Assembly: GCA_009699875.1 (NCBI GenBank)
Contig: WLNI01000001.1
Location: forward strand, 744,001-808,000
Direction of reading: 5' to 3'
DNA length: 64,000 nucleotides
Origin: Actinomycetota bacterium
Lineage (GTDB): Bacteria > Actinomycetota > Acidimicrobiia > Acidimicrobiales > RAAP-2
Shown here: positions 42,214-50,773 of the stretch, piece after piece
How positions within the stretch are numbered: position 1 is the first letter of the stretch
Layout: the number at the start of each line of letters is the position of its first letter
Program-made: the position numbers and the translations under genes
The notes under the pieces: generated by a model
Database searches by the model: none
Seen by the model: only the letters and a program-made list of their open reading frames with translations
What the model was told of the DNA's origin: nothing

Positions 42214-43754
42214 AGCGGCATATTCCCGTGTTTACGCTTGGGGAGTTCCTCCCGCTTTGTCGAAAGCATTTCAAGGCTTCTCACCAAAACTCGTCGAGTC
42301 TCGGCGGGATCGATGACGTCATCGACGTAGCCTCGTTCGGCTGCGATGTATGGCGTGGCGTAGCGCTCGGTGTACTCATCAACGAGCTCAGCTCGAAGTG
42401 TGTCTGGGTCCGTGGCATTGGTGAGCTCAGACCGATAGACAATCTCGACTGCCCCTTGGCTTCCCATCACTGCCAACTCAGCAGAGGGCCACGCAAAGGC
42501 CAAGTCAGCACCGATGGACTTCGAGTTCATCACGACATACGCACCGCCGTAGGCCTTTCTCGTGATGATTGAAATTCTCGGCACCGTTGACTCACAGAAC
42601 GCGTAGAGCAGTTTCGCTCCGTGTCGAATAATTCCGCCGTATTCCTGATCTGTTCCAGGTAAAAATCCAGGGACGTCCACAAAAGTAATAATCGGGATGT
42701 TGAAGGCGTCACACATGCGCACAAATCGCGCACCCTTCTCTGACGCTTCAATGTTCAGTACCCCTGCAAGAATCATGGGCTGGTTTCCAACGATGCCAAC
42801 CGGTCGACCCGCAATGCGAGCGAATCCAATGGTGATTGATGGCGCAAAGGCGGCATGGACTTCAAAAAAATCACCATCGTCAACCGTGGCTGAAATCACG
42901 GTTCGCATGTCGTAGGGCTGATTCGAACTGTCAGGAAGAATGTCGACAAGTTCAGGACACATTCGCTCTGGGTCATCTTCAACGTACGCCCGAGGGGGCT
43001 CTTCCATATTGTTAGCGGGGAGGAAGCCCAAGAGATACTTGACGTCATCAAGGCACGACTTCTCGTCAGCAGCGACGAAGTGCGCCACGCCAGACTTCGA
43101 CGCGTGACTCATCGCTCCACCAAGCTCTTCAAGCGTGACGTCCTCACCGGTCACTGTTTTGACGACGTCAGGACCGGTAATGAACATGTGGCTCGTGGTG
43201 TTCACCATGAAAATAAAGTCAGTCAACGCTGGAGAGTAGACCGCACCACCCGCGCATGGTCCCATGATCACCGAGATCTGTGGCACGACGCCTGAGGCCA
43301 ACGCATTGCGTCGAAAGATGCCACCGTAGGAGTCGAGAGAAACAACTCCTTCTTGGATTCGTGCTCCAGCACCGTCATTGAGTCCAATCATCGGAACCCC
43401 AAGTGACGCAGAGAGATCCATAATCTTGTGGATCTTCTCTGCAAAGACTTCTCCAAGTGCGCCGCCAAAGACAGTGAAGTCTTGACTGAAGACACAGACC
43501 TTGCGCCCATCAACTGTTCCGAACCCCGTGATGACACCATCGGTGTAGGGACGCGTCTCTTCAATGCCCATTCCATGTGCTCGGTGACGCGCCAACATGT
43601 CAAGTTCAACGAAGGAATCTTCATCGAGTAAATATTCGACGCGCTCGCGCGCCGTCATCTTCCCCTTTGCGTGATGCTTCGCTACCGACTTTTCACTACC
43701 GGCGTTACGCGCTTCATGACGACGGTTCTCTAGATCAACTAAACGCTCGCTCAT
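42210..43754 (-). CDS. pccB: Acyl-CoA (propionyl-CoA type) carboxyltransferase beta subunit
   Basis: 514 residues from MSERLVDLENRRHEARNAG (43754); MEHPMSERL at 43766 is an alternative start. Crotonase-type halves: AKGKMTARERVEYLLDEDS, IMGPCAGGAVYSPALTDFIFMV, DVPGFLPGTDQEYGGIIRHGAKLL and KAYGGAYVVMNSKSIGADLAFAWP. It carboxylates propionyl-CoA (or similar) with a biotin-carrying alpha subunit that is not in this window. In the ethylmalonyl-CoA pathway it would turn the C3 product into methylmalonyl-CoA. It is coupled to the small gene downstream. Confidence 0.92.
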   Translation of the reverse strand: MSERLVDLENRRHEARNAGSEKSVAKHHAKGKMTARERVEYLLDEDSFVELDMLARHRAHGMGIEETRPYTDGVITGFGTVDGRKVCVFSQDFTVFGGALGEVFAEKIHKIMDLSASLGVPMIGLNDGAGARIQEGVVSLDSYGGIFRRNALASGVVPQISVIMGPCAGGAVYSPALTDFIFMVNTTSHMFITGPDVVKTVTGEDVTLEELGGAMSHASKSGVAHFVAADEKSCLDDVKYLLGFLPANNMEEPPRAYVEDDPERMCPELVDILPDSSNQPYDMRTVISATVDDGDFFEVHAAFAPSITIGFARIAGRPVGIVGNQPMILAGVLNIEASEKGARFVRMCDAFNIPIITFVDVPGFLPGTDQEYGGIIRHGAKLLYAFCESTVPRISIITRKAYGGAYVVMNSKSIGADLAFAWPSAELAVMGSQGAVEIVYRSELTNATDPDTLRAELVDEYTERYATPYIAAERGYVDDVIDPAETRRVLVRSLEMLSTKREELPKRKHGNMPL

Positions 43755-43841
43755 AGGATGTTCCATTTCGACGAGGCTACCCGAGGAGCGCGGGGTTTCC
43801 CTTTTCTTTAAGTGACTCACCGGTCACTTTATTGAGAAGTA

Positions 43842-44252
43842 CTACTCCTGCACGAGTTCGATCAAGGTCCCAAATGAGGTCTTTGGGTGAATGAATGCCA
43901 CTGTGGTCCCACGAGATCCTGGTCGAGGGGCGTCGTCAATGACTCGGCCTCCTGAGGCCTTCACCGCAGCAAGGGCTTGGGCGCAGTCAGCGACTCGATA
44001 GCCCACATGGTGAAGACCCTCGCCCTTCTTGGCCAAGTACTTCGCAACTGGGGACTCATCATTCGTAGGCGTCAGAAGTTGAATATATGAGTCCGCAACT
44101 TTGAGCAGTGCTTCTTCGACGCCGTCGGACTCGACTATCTCGCGATGTTCCACCGTGGCACCAAAGGCTTCCTCGTACCAAGCAATTGCACCCTCTAAAT
44201 CATTCACCGCAATTGCGACATGATCGATTTCAGTAAATAAAAGTTCGCTCAT
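43842..44252 (-). CDS. mce: Ethylmalonyl-CoA/methylmalonyl-CoA epimerase
   Basis: 136 residues, VOC fold of two beta-alpha-beta-beta-beta units. Metal ligands visible: His11 (IDHVAIAV), Gln in YIQLLTP, His in LHHVGYRV and Glu in LIELVQE. It interconverts 2R/2S isomers; the same enzyme (Epi) handles ethylmalonyl- and methylmalonyl-CoA in the pathway. It lies 10 bases after ccr and upstream of pccB, so it is probably co-transcribed with both. Confidence 0.93.
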   Translation of the reverse strand: MSELLFTEIDHVAIAVNDLEGAIAWYEEAFGATVEHREIVESDGVEEALLKVADSYIQLLTPTNDESPVAKYLAKKGEGLHHVGYRVADCAQALAAVKASGGRVIDDAPRPGSRGTTVAFIHPKTSFGTLIELVQE

Positions 44253-44262
44253 CGTGACGCTC

Positions 44263-45600
44263 CTAGTCGTGTCGGCGAAAGATCGTCAAACGATCTTCGC
44301 CAATCTCTTCGCGCAATTCGCGGTTGTCAATACCAAGTCCTTCTTCCTTGGCTGCACACAGCACGCCAATTTTCCCTTCGTGAAGGTTTTTGTGAACTTG
44401 ATACGCGGCGTCGCCCACTTCCTCCAAGGGATACACCGCAGAAAGGGGTGGCAAAATCTTTCCGTCACAAATCAGTTGATTGGCTTCCCACGCCTCTCGA
44501 TAGTTCGCAAAGTGAGAACCCTTGATTGATTTGAGCTTCATCCAGAGGTGGCGGTTGTCATATTCGATCATGTACCCAGAGGTTGCGGCACAGGTCATGA
44601 TCAAGCCTCCTCGTTTCGCGACAAAGACACTCGCTCCCATGGTTTGGCGGCCAGGGTGCTCAAAGACGATGTCGACGTCTTCGCCAACGAGGCCTCGAAT
44701 ATCTTTCCCAAGTCGACGCCACTCTGATTCATCCTGGGTGTGCTCATCGATCCAGAACTTGTAGCCCGCAGCCTTCCGATCAATCACCGCGTCAACACCG
44801 AGCTCGTTGAGAAGCGCCACTTTAGAAGCGGAAGAGACAACACCAACCGGGGTTCCTCCACCATTCATCACGTACTGAACGGCGTACGCTCCAAGGCCAC
44901 CAGACGCACCCCAGACGAGGACATTGTCGCCTTGCGTCATGTCTGCACCGTTGGGTGAGACCAGCATCCGATACGACGTCGAGTTACACAGCGCATTGAT
45001 CGCTGCTTCTTCCCAGGAAAGATGCGTTGGCTTTGGCATGAGTTGATTTGCCTTGACGACTGCTATTTCAGCGAGCCCTCCAAAGTTTGATTCGAATCCC
45101 CAGATCCTTTGGTTCGCCGCCTGCATCGAGTCGTCGTGCGCGCTCGGGTCTTGATCGTCAACATAGTTACAGTGCAAGGTCACTTTGTCGCCAGCTTTCC
45201 AACTGCGAACAGCAGAGCCAGTCTTGAGGACAATGCCAGCTCCGTCAGATCCGACAACGTGATAATCGAGCGCGTGTCGTGCTCCCCACGCTGACTCTTT
45301 ACCGAGCCGATCGAGGAAACCAAATGTGGGGAGTGGCTCAAAGATTGACGTCCACACGGTATTGAAGTTGATCGACGACGCCATGATCATCACGTAGGCC
45401 TCATCTGGTGCCAACTCTGGCAAGGCGACCTCTCCAATCTTGAGAGACTTTCTCGGATCTTTTTCTTCGGTCTCGAGCCCTTCAAACATGCCGATGTCTT
45501 CTCGGCGGACAAATGCCGCCCGATAACTTTCCGGCATCGCCATGGCGGCGAGCTCCTCTGATCCGGCCCCTTCAAGTGCTGCAGTCATGATGTCGCTCAT
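44263..45600 (-). CDS. ccr: Crotonyl-CoA carboxylase/reductase
   Basis: 445 residues, medium-chain dehydrogenase fold. NADPH loop VWGASGGLGAYA at about 230-240. The CO2-binding residues known from the Kitasatospora enzyme (Asn81, Phe170, Glu171, His365) correspond to Asn80, Phe169, Glu170 and His363 here, all conserved; they separate Ccr from simple enoyl reductases. It makes (2S)-ethylmalonyl-CoA from crotonyl-CoA, CO2 and NADPH, the committed step of the ethylmalonyl-CoA pathway. First gene of a ccr-mce-pccB-epsilon unit. Confidence 0.95.
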   Translation of the reverse strand: MSDIMTAALEGAGSEELAAMAMPESYRAAFVRREDIGMFEGLETEEKDPRKSLKIGEVALPELAPDEAYVMIMASSINFNTVWTSIFEPLPTFGFLDRLGKESAWGARHALDYHVVGSDGAGIVLKTGSAVRSWKAGDKVTLHCNYVDDQDPSAHDDSMQAANQRIWGFESNFGGLAEIAVVKANQLMPKPTHLSWEEAAINALCNSTSYRMLVSPNGADMTQGDNVLVWGASGGLGAYAVQYVMNGGGTPVGVVSSASKVALLNELGVDAVIDRKAAGYKFWIDEHTQDESEWRRLGKDIRGLVGEDVDIVFEHPGRQTMGASVFVAKRGGLIMTCAATSGYMIEYDNRHLWMKLKSIKGSHFANYREAWEANQLICDGKILPPLSAVYPLEEVGDAAYQVHKNLHEGKIGVLCAAKEEGLGIDNRELREEIGEDRLTIFRRHD

Positions 45601-45755
45601 AAAGCGAAACCCTACTTGGCACCCCGTGGTTTCCTTTCACCTCTTCGGCTCAAAAAGACGGAGGACTCAATGCTCGCCCCTTTGCTCCACGCGACAGATT
45701 TCCAGGCCAAATGGCCCTTTTCTCGAAATCCTGCCCCCATTCCCTTCAACCTGCT

Positions 45756-45797
45756 AAAGTGAACTTTAGGTGAACAAAGTGAACCTAAGGAGAACTT
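45756..45797. promoter_or_regulatory. Phased GTGAAC repeats upstream of 45798
   Basis: GTGAAC occurs at 45759, 45770 and 45779, and GAGAAC at 45790: starts 11, 9 and 11 bases apart, about one helix turn each. Overlapping dyads are present: CTAAAG-TGAA-CTTTAG (45754-45769) and TTAGGT..ACCTAA (45767-45788). The array ends at the AAGGAG site of the 45798 gene and lies about 160 bases upstream of ccr. It looks like an operator for cooperative binding; the protein is unknown. Confidence 0.55.
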
Positions 45798-46082
45798 ATG
45801 GTGACGCAACTATTGATGGAGGGTTGGTTTACTGACCCCTATGGAATTCATGAAGCTCGCTGGCTCTCGGCCGGGGAGCCCACCAAATTGGTGAGAGACC
45901 AAGGCGTTGAGGCCTATGACGCCATCCCAAGCACTGCCCCAGAGCGCACTGCTCGCCCAATCGCTCACTCAGTCAGGGCCATGAACGGCGTTGACCTCCT
46001 CCGATCGGGGACCCACACGCTCACTCTTCGCCAGGCGCTCTCTCGAGCGGCCTCATCGGTTCTGATCAAGTCTCGAGGATAG
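45798..46082 (+). CDS. Small DUF2510-like protein of unknown function
   Basis: 94 residues from ATG 45798 with an AAGGAG site. The first half, EGWFTDPYGIHEARWLSAGEP and then TKLVRDQG, follows the DUF2510 pattern (GWxxDPxGxHExRxW), but the Trp-Thr end is altered. The second half is Arg/Ala/Ser-rich without membrane helices: VNGVDLL-like (MNGVDLLRSGTHTLTLRQALSRAASS). It sits between ccr and atoB in a metabolic island and behind an array of repeats. No function can be named; a regulatory role is only a guess. Confidence 0.75.
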   Translation: MVTQLLMEGWFTDPYGIHEARWLSAGEPTKLVRDQGVEAYDAIPSTAPERTARPIAHSVRAMNGVDLLRSGTHTLTLRQALSRAASSVLIKSRG

Positions 46083-46090
46083 AGGGGGGG

Positions 46091-46108
46091 GTTACCACCT
46101 GGTAACCA
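46091..46108. promoter_or_regulatory. 18-base dyad upstream of atoB
   Basis: GGTTACCA-CC-TGGTAACC: two perfect 8-base arms with a 2-base centre, 9 bases after the stop of the 45798 gene and about 97 bases before atoB. A second stem, CAGGCA/TGCCTG, follows at about 46136-46152. Neither is followed by a T run, so operator function is more likely than termination. Confidence 0.5.
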
Positions 46109-46204
46109 GACCGGCTAGGTTGATTCTCCATCCTCCAGGCAACACTGCCTGAGGCAACTGAGAACATGGCCATGAGATGTGGCCCGACCAATAAAGGAGT
46201 TCCT

Positions 46205-47389
46205 ATGGGAGGAACCGTCATCGTTTCGGGTGCACGCACCCCAATCGGAAAGCTTTCTGGCGCGCTGTCATCGATGACCGCCATGGATCTTGGAGGCATC
46301 GCAATCGCCGAAGCACTCCGTCGAGCAGGCATCAGTGGCGATCAAGTCGACTACGTGATGATGGGCCAAGTCATCCAAGCTGGCCAAGGCCAGATCACTG
46401 CTCGCCAGGCCGCACTCAACGGTGGCGTTCCAATGAGCGTGCCCGCGACGACGATCAATAAAGTTTGCCTGTCGGGACTTCAGTCGATCTACCTCGCTGA
46501 CTTGATGATTAACGCTGGTGAAGCCGACATCATCGTGGCCGGTGGAATGGAATCAATGACCCAAGCACCTCACCTCCTTGCGGGCACCCGAGCAGGAATT
46601 CGTATCGGAGACGCCACGTTGGTTGACTCAATGATGTACGACGGCTTGACCTGTGCCATTGACAACTGTGCGATGGGACTCGGAACCGAGAACTACAACA
46701 AGGGCGTGGGCATCTCACGAGATCGCCAAGATGCCTTCTCGGCAGCCAGTCATGCCAAAGCGGCTGCGGCAATCAAAGAAGGTCGCCTCGCCGACGAAAT
46801 TGTCGCTGTTGAAATTCCTCAGAGAAAAGGTGACCCTGTCATCTTTGATACCGACGAAGGAGTCCGTGGTGAGACCACTGTTGAATCGCTGGGCAAGCTC
46901 CGTCCTGCGTTCGACAAAGAAGGAACCATCACTGCTGGTAATGCCTCGCAGATCTCTGATGGAGGTGCGGCCGTCATCGTGATGTCAAAAGAAAAAGCTG
47001 CTGAGTTAGGCATCACGCCACTCGGTGAACTCGTTTCGTATGGTCAAGTCGCAGGTCCTGACGCCTCGCTCTTGACGCAACCTTCACGAGCCATCGCTCA
47101 AGCCTGTGCCAAAGCCGGCATCACACCTGGTGACATTGACCTCTTTGAGCTCAATGAAGCCTTTGCTGCGGTTGGCTTGGCGTCAACCGATGAGTTGGGA
47201 ATTGATCCAGAAAAGGTAAACGTCAACGGTGGCGCTATTGCCTTGGGACACCCAGTTGGCATGTCGGGAACTCGCGTTGCGTTGACCTCCCTTTATGAGC
47301 TTCGACGCCGAGGTGGTGGCATGGCAGCCGTCGCTCTCTGCGGTGGTGGCGGTCAAGGTGACGCTGCAATCTTGCGTTCCATTAGCTAA
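46205..47389 (+). CDS. atoB: Acetyl-CoA acetyltransferase (thiolase)
   Basis: 394 residues from ATG 46205 after AAAGGAG. Catalytic Cys88 in [10 protein letters not shown], His in [15 protein letters not shown] and the second Cys in [11 protein letters not shown], plus ELNEAFA. It condenses two acetyl-CoA to acetoacetyl-CoA, the entry to the ethylmalonyl-CoA pathway or to polyhydroxybutyrate. It is the last gene of the island and follows the small DUF2510-like gene; the dyad in the gap suggests separate control. Confidence 0.94.
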   Translation: MGGTVIVSGARTPIGKLSGALSSMTAMDLGGIAIAEALRRAGISGDQVDYVMMGQVIQAGQGQITARQAALNGGVPMSVPATTINKVCLSGLQSIYLADLMINAGEADIIVAGGMESMTQAPHLLAGTRAGIRIGDATLVDSMMYDGLTCAIDNCAMGLGTENYNKGVGISRDRQDAFSAASHAKAAAAIKEGRLADEIVAVEIPQRKGDPVIFDTDEGVRGETTVESLGKLRPAFDKEGTITAGNASQISDGGAAVIVMSKEKAAELGITPLGELVSYGQVAGPDASLLTQPSRAIAQACAKAGITPGDIDLFELNEAFAAVGLASTDELGIDPEKVNVNGGAIALGHPVGMSGTRVALTSLYELRRRGGGMAAVALCGGGGQGDAAILRSIS

Positions 47390-47418
47390 CTGAACTCAGT
47401 CCATGGCCTCTCCTGAGG

Positions 47419-48534
47419 TCACAGTTCAATCTGCGTCAACTTCACTTTCTCTAATGCCGCGCTTTGAGAACGGCGCAGGTGCGAGTCATGTTCTGCGTTG
47501 GCATAACGGAATTCATACCCGCCCCGGCGGCCCTTCCCCACACCACTTCGAATCATTGCCTTCATGACAGATTCGATTTGGCCGGCGTCGGTGGGAACCC
47601 AGACGTCAGGGCAGAGACCGACCCCTGCTTGCTGGGGGTGAATTCGGCCATCTGGCGCGATCGAAGGACAGTCAAGAAACAGGCCAGCGACCGCGTTTCT
47701 CCTCGTGATTGGTTCCCCTTGGTTCAGCTCAATGATCAACTCTTTGGTCCCATGGCTCACCTCGGGGACCACCAACGCTTGAGAAAATGGATCGACGTAT
47801 TCGAGACGCGCCTGGGTGCCAGAGGGTGCCATGAAGAGAATCTGCGATCCTCGAGTTGTGATCTGAACAAGGCGTTCTCGCGTAATGCCATTGAGCGTCG
47901 AGACTAGATCTCTCCCGAGCATTCGGCGAGCAAGTCGAGCAGTGCCATTCGCTGAAATCGTCGTGATGACGTCAGAAATTGGCAACATCAAGCCTTCAAG
48001 AATTGGCAGACCCGTCAGTGAGCGAAAATCCTCTCGATCGAGCAAGCTCAGTACACGGTTTGCAACAATGATTTGATCGCGAGCTGGATCGTCAGGTGCG
48101 GCAAAAGGGTTTTCTTTCTCTAGCTCGCTTCGAACCTGAAGACTCGCGGCGGCCACAATGCCCAGATCGTGGAACTGTACGTGGGGAGTAATAACAAAAA
48201 GATTCCCTCGACGTTCCTCAAAAAATTTCGTGAGCACAGGATCGCTATAGAGACGACGAAGCGAGTTCGTGAGTTCTTCCCACGCATCATCGGTAATAAA
48301 AAATGGTCGAATGACCTCGAAAATTAATGCTCGGAGTTCGATAATTTTGTCATGGCTGGACTCAGGTTTCGAGAAGTCCACCCGATCTGAATCGAAAAGT
48401 CCGAGGTCCCATGGGTCATCGCTGCGTGCCCGGATTTCGAAACCCGCGGTCCAGTTCCCTTCGGTGGCCTGATGGACCAACGAGTCATAGACATCTCCAG
48501 CACTCATCGGGCCTCGAGGAAGCATCGCCATCAC
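47419..48534 (-). CDS. Divergent PlsC-like acyltransferase domain protein
   Basis: 371 residues, no signal peptide. Not an obvious family member, but ITPHVQFHDLGIV contains an HX4D pair (His118, Asp123) like the catalytic block of glycerolipid acyltransferases, and ILFMAPSGTQARLEY (about 232-246) resembles their FPEGTRS block. Spacing between the blocks is longer than usual, with Leu-rich segment GLPILEGLMLPISDV between. A lysophosphatidate- or glycerol-phosphate-acyltransferase role is inferred. It is convergent with atoB and lies apart from other lipid genes. Confidence 0.5.
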   Translation of the reverse strand: MMAMLPRGPMSAGDVYDSLVHQATEGNWTAGFEIRARSDDPWDLGLFDSDRVDFSKPESSHDKIIELRALIFEVIRPFFITDDAWEELTNSLRRLYSDPVLTKFFEERRGNLFVITPHVQFHDLGIVAAASLQVRSELEKENPFAAPDDPARDQIIVANRVLSLLDREDFRSLTGLPILEGLMLPISDVITTISANGTARLARRMLGRDLVSTLNGITRERLVQITTRGSQILFMAPSGTQARLEYVDPFSQALVVPEVSHGTKELIIELNQGEPITRRNAVAGLFLDCPSIAPDGRIHPQQAGVGLCPDVWVPTDAGQIESVMKAMIRSGVGKGRRGGYEFRYANAEHDSHLRRSQSAALEKVKLTQIEL

Positions 48535-48607
48535 TTGACCTCTTTCTTCGAGAAAATTTTACTCACCGCAGTTTTCTATTTATTCCTGTCTTCCTATTCT
48601 AGAGATC

Positions 48608-49147
48608 TCAAGGGGAACCTTTAGATCGCTCAGGCTGAACAAAGAGTTCCAGTGTTCCGAGTCCCCAGTAGATATCGCTCCACGAGGAAATTGGCAACGA
48701 AACAATGCTTAAGGTTCCAGGTGGATAGCGGAGAGATCCAGGATGAGCGTCATCTCCACTCTCTTCTTTGACAAGGTCGAGACTCAGGATTTGGACCGTT
48801 GGATTGTGCCCAACGAGTGCGACGACGTCCGTGTCCTTCGGAAACTCAGAAATAATCCCCAAGGCGTCATCTGGGGTTGCACTGTAGAGACGGTGCTCGA
48901 GTGAAATCGGAATCGACGGCGTGAGATTTCCAAAGACTCTTTCGGCAGTGTCTCGCGTCCGTGCGGCGGGCGACGTGACGACGGAGGAGGGGGCGGTCAC
49001 ATCGAGGTGTTGGCTCCGCAGCGCTTCGCCAAGGCCATCAGCCTCACGCTCACCACGTGGGGCGAGGAGCCGATCTCGGTCGCTCCCCCCAGGGGGAGGT
49101 TCTTCAAGAGCTTTGGCATGACGGAGTATCCAGAGAACTTTTGCCAT
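48608..49147 (-). CDS. sixA: SixA-type histidine phosphatase
   Basis: 179 residues. The phosphohistidine-phosphatase start WILRHAKALEE carries the RHG-like RHA motif with the catalytic His; the second conserved His is in ALVGHNPTVQ. SixA removes phosphate from Hpt domains or from NPr in enterobacteria; here the target is unknown, though the fold is clear. The C-terminal 30 residues are aromatic (SSWSDIYWGLGTLELFV). Divergent from uppP. Confidence 0.88.
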   Translation of the reverse strand: MAKVLWILRHAKALEEPPPGGSDRDRLLAPRGEREADGLGEALRSQHLDVTAPSSVVTSPAARTRDTAERVFGNLTPSIPISLEHRLYSATPDDALGIISEFPKDTDVVALVGHNPTVQILSLDLVKEESGDDAHPGSLRYPPGTLSIVSLPISSWSDIYWGLGTLELFVQPERSKGSP

Positions 49148-49246
49148 TGCTTCTTAGTCTCATCTCAGGACTCCTCAAAATGGTCGATACTCCTCTGTAT
49201 CTGATCGCCTAGCGTAGAGACGTTGTCAAAGGAGTGAAGAAACTCA

Positions 49247-50158
49247 ATGTCCTATTTTCAAGCAATCGTCCTTGGCATCCTTCAAGGCGTCACCGAGCTC
49301 TTCCCGGTCTCAAGCCTTGGCCATGGTGTGCTCGTTCCTGCGCTGCTCGGTTGGGACAATCTTGTGAGCACCGACAACAAGAGGAATCCTTTTTACCTTG
49401 CATTTCTTGTAGGTCTTCATGTTGGGACCGCAATTGCCCTCATCGTCTACTACCGACAAACGTGGACCAAAATCATCGGAGGTTTCTTCACCTCTATTCA
49501 AGATCGCTCGATTGCAAAACCGAATCAGCGCCTGGCCTGGCTCTTGATTGTCGGAACCATCCCAGTTGGAATCGTCGGCTTGGCTTTTGAACACAAACTC
49601 CGTGAGCTTTTCTCCAATCCTCTTGATGCTGCAATTTTCTTGACGATTAATGGCGTCATTCTTCTCGCAGGTGAACTCATCCGGAGGCGGTCCCTAGCCA
49701 ATGCTGGGCGACTCCGCGCTCCGAAGGGTGCTCACGCCAAAATTGCAGCGAGTGACGAAGAGGGCGCTAGTTTTCGGCACCTTGACTCACTGTCACTCGG
49801 CCGAGGCACTGCGATCGGAACGTCACAAATTCTGGCTCTCTTTGCTGGAATTAGCCGTTCAGGTGTCTCAATGGTCTCTGGGATTCTCTCCGGCCTCGAC
49901 CATGAAGACGCAGCCCGATTCACGTTTTTATTAGCCACGCCCGTCATTCTTGCAGCGGGGCTCTATAAGCTCCCCGATCTTCTCGGTCCGAATGGGAATG
50001 GGATCCGGGGCCAATGCCTCGTTGGTTCCATTGCTGCGGGTCTTGCCGCGTACGCCGCGGTCAAGTTTTTAACCAAGTGGTTTCAATCTCACACCCTCTG
50101 GCCATTTGCGATTTATAGCTTGGTGGTTGGCGGGCTCTGCATTATCCGCTTCGCCTAA
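49247..50158 (+). CDS. uppP: Undecaprenyl-diphosphate phosphatase
   Basis: 303 residues with about 8 membrane helices. Conserved blocks QGVTELFPVSSLGHGVLVPALL (QGxTEfxPvSSxGH) and GISRSGVSMVSGI with the catalytic Ser/Arg. It recycles the lipid carrier for peptidoglycan and other surface glycans. Length is slightly above the average of 265-280 because of a basic cytosolic loop around RRRSLANAGRLRAPKGAHAK. It sits beside sixA and recR. Confidence 0.93.
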   Translation: MSYFQAIVLGILQGVTELFPVSSLGHGVLVPALLGWDNLVSTDNKRNPFYLAFLVGLHVGTAIALIVYYRQTWTKIIGGFFTSIQDRSIAKPNQRLAWLLIVGTIPVGIVGLAFEHKLRELFSNPLDAAIFLTINGVILLAGELIRRRSLANAGRLRAPKGAHAKIAASDEEGASFRHLDSLSLGRGTAIGTSQILALFAGISRSGVSMVSGILSGLDHEDAARFTFLLATPVILAAGLYKLPDLLGPNGNGIRGQCLVGSIAAGLAAYAAVKFLTKWFQSHTLWPFAIYSLVVGGLCIIRFA

Positions 50159-50167
50159 AGAGCACTC

Positions 50168-50773
50168 CTAGTCAGTTTCGACAGTTCGTCGATCTTCCAA
50201 AGCTCGACCAAGCGTGAGATCGTCGGCGTATTCCAAGTCACCACCGACCGGGAGACCACTTGCGATTCTCGTTACTTTTAGACCCAGCGGCGAGAGGAGC
50301 CGCGCTAAGTACATCGCCGTTGCTTCACCTTCAAGGTTTGGATTCGTACAGAGAATGACCTCTTCGACTCCTTCGGGCTCGATACGTGCCAGGAGCTCTT
50401 GAACGCGAATCTGTTCAGGGCCGATTCCCTCCAGAGGATTCAGTGCCCCGTGAAGGACGTGATAGCGACCGTGGAACTGATTGGTTCGCTCCACCGAGAC
50501 AATGTCGCGCGGGTCTTCGACAACACAGAGAATAGTTGTCGGACGCTGTGAGTCTGCGCAGACAGGACAGAGTTCGCCGGTGTCAGCAACGTTGAGACAG
50601 GTGGGACAGAGCGACGTGTTGTTCTTCACTTCGATAATCGCGTCGGAGAGGCGATGCGCATCTTCATTTGGAATCTTGAGAAGATAAAACGCCATTCGTT
50701 GTGCTGACTTTGGCCCAATCCCTGGCAAACGGCCAAGTTCATCGATTAATCGCCGTAGCGATCCGGTATACAT
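50168..50773 (-). CDS. recR: Recombination mediator RecR
   Basis: 201 residues, exact family length. Helix-hairpin-helix GRLPGIGPKSAQRMAFYLL, zinc finger with Cys56, Cys59, Cys69 and Cys72 (CPTC..CPVC), and the Toprim domain with CVVEDPRDIVSVERT and LCTNPNLEGEATAMYLARLL. It loads RecA at gaps with RecFO. It abuts dnaX directly; the ybaB-like gene usually found between them is missing. Confidence 0.96.
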   Translation of the reverse strand: MYTGSLRRLIDELGRLPGIGPKSAQRMAFYLLKIPNEDAHRLSDAIIEVKNNTSLCPTCLNVADTGELCPVCADSQRPTTILCVVEDPRDIVSVERTNQFHGRYHVLHGALNPLEGIGPEQIRVQELLARIEPEGVEEVILCTNPNLEGEATAMYLARLLSPLGLKVTRIASGLPVGGDLEYADDLTLGRALEDRRTVETD

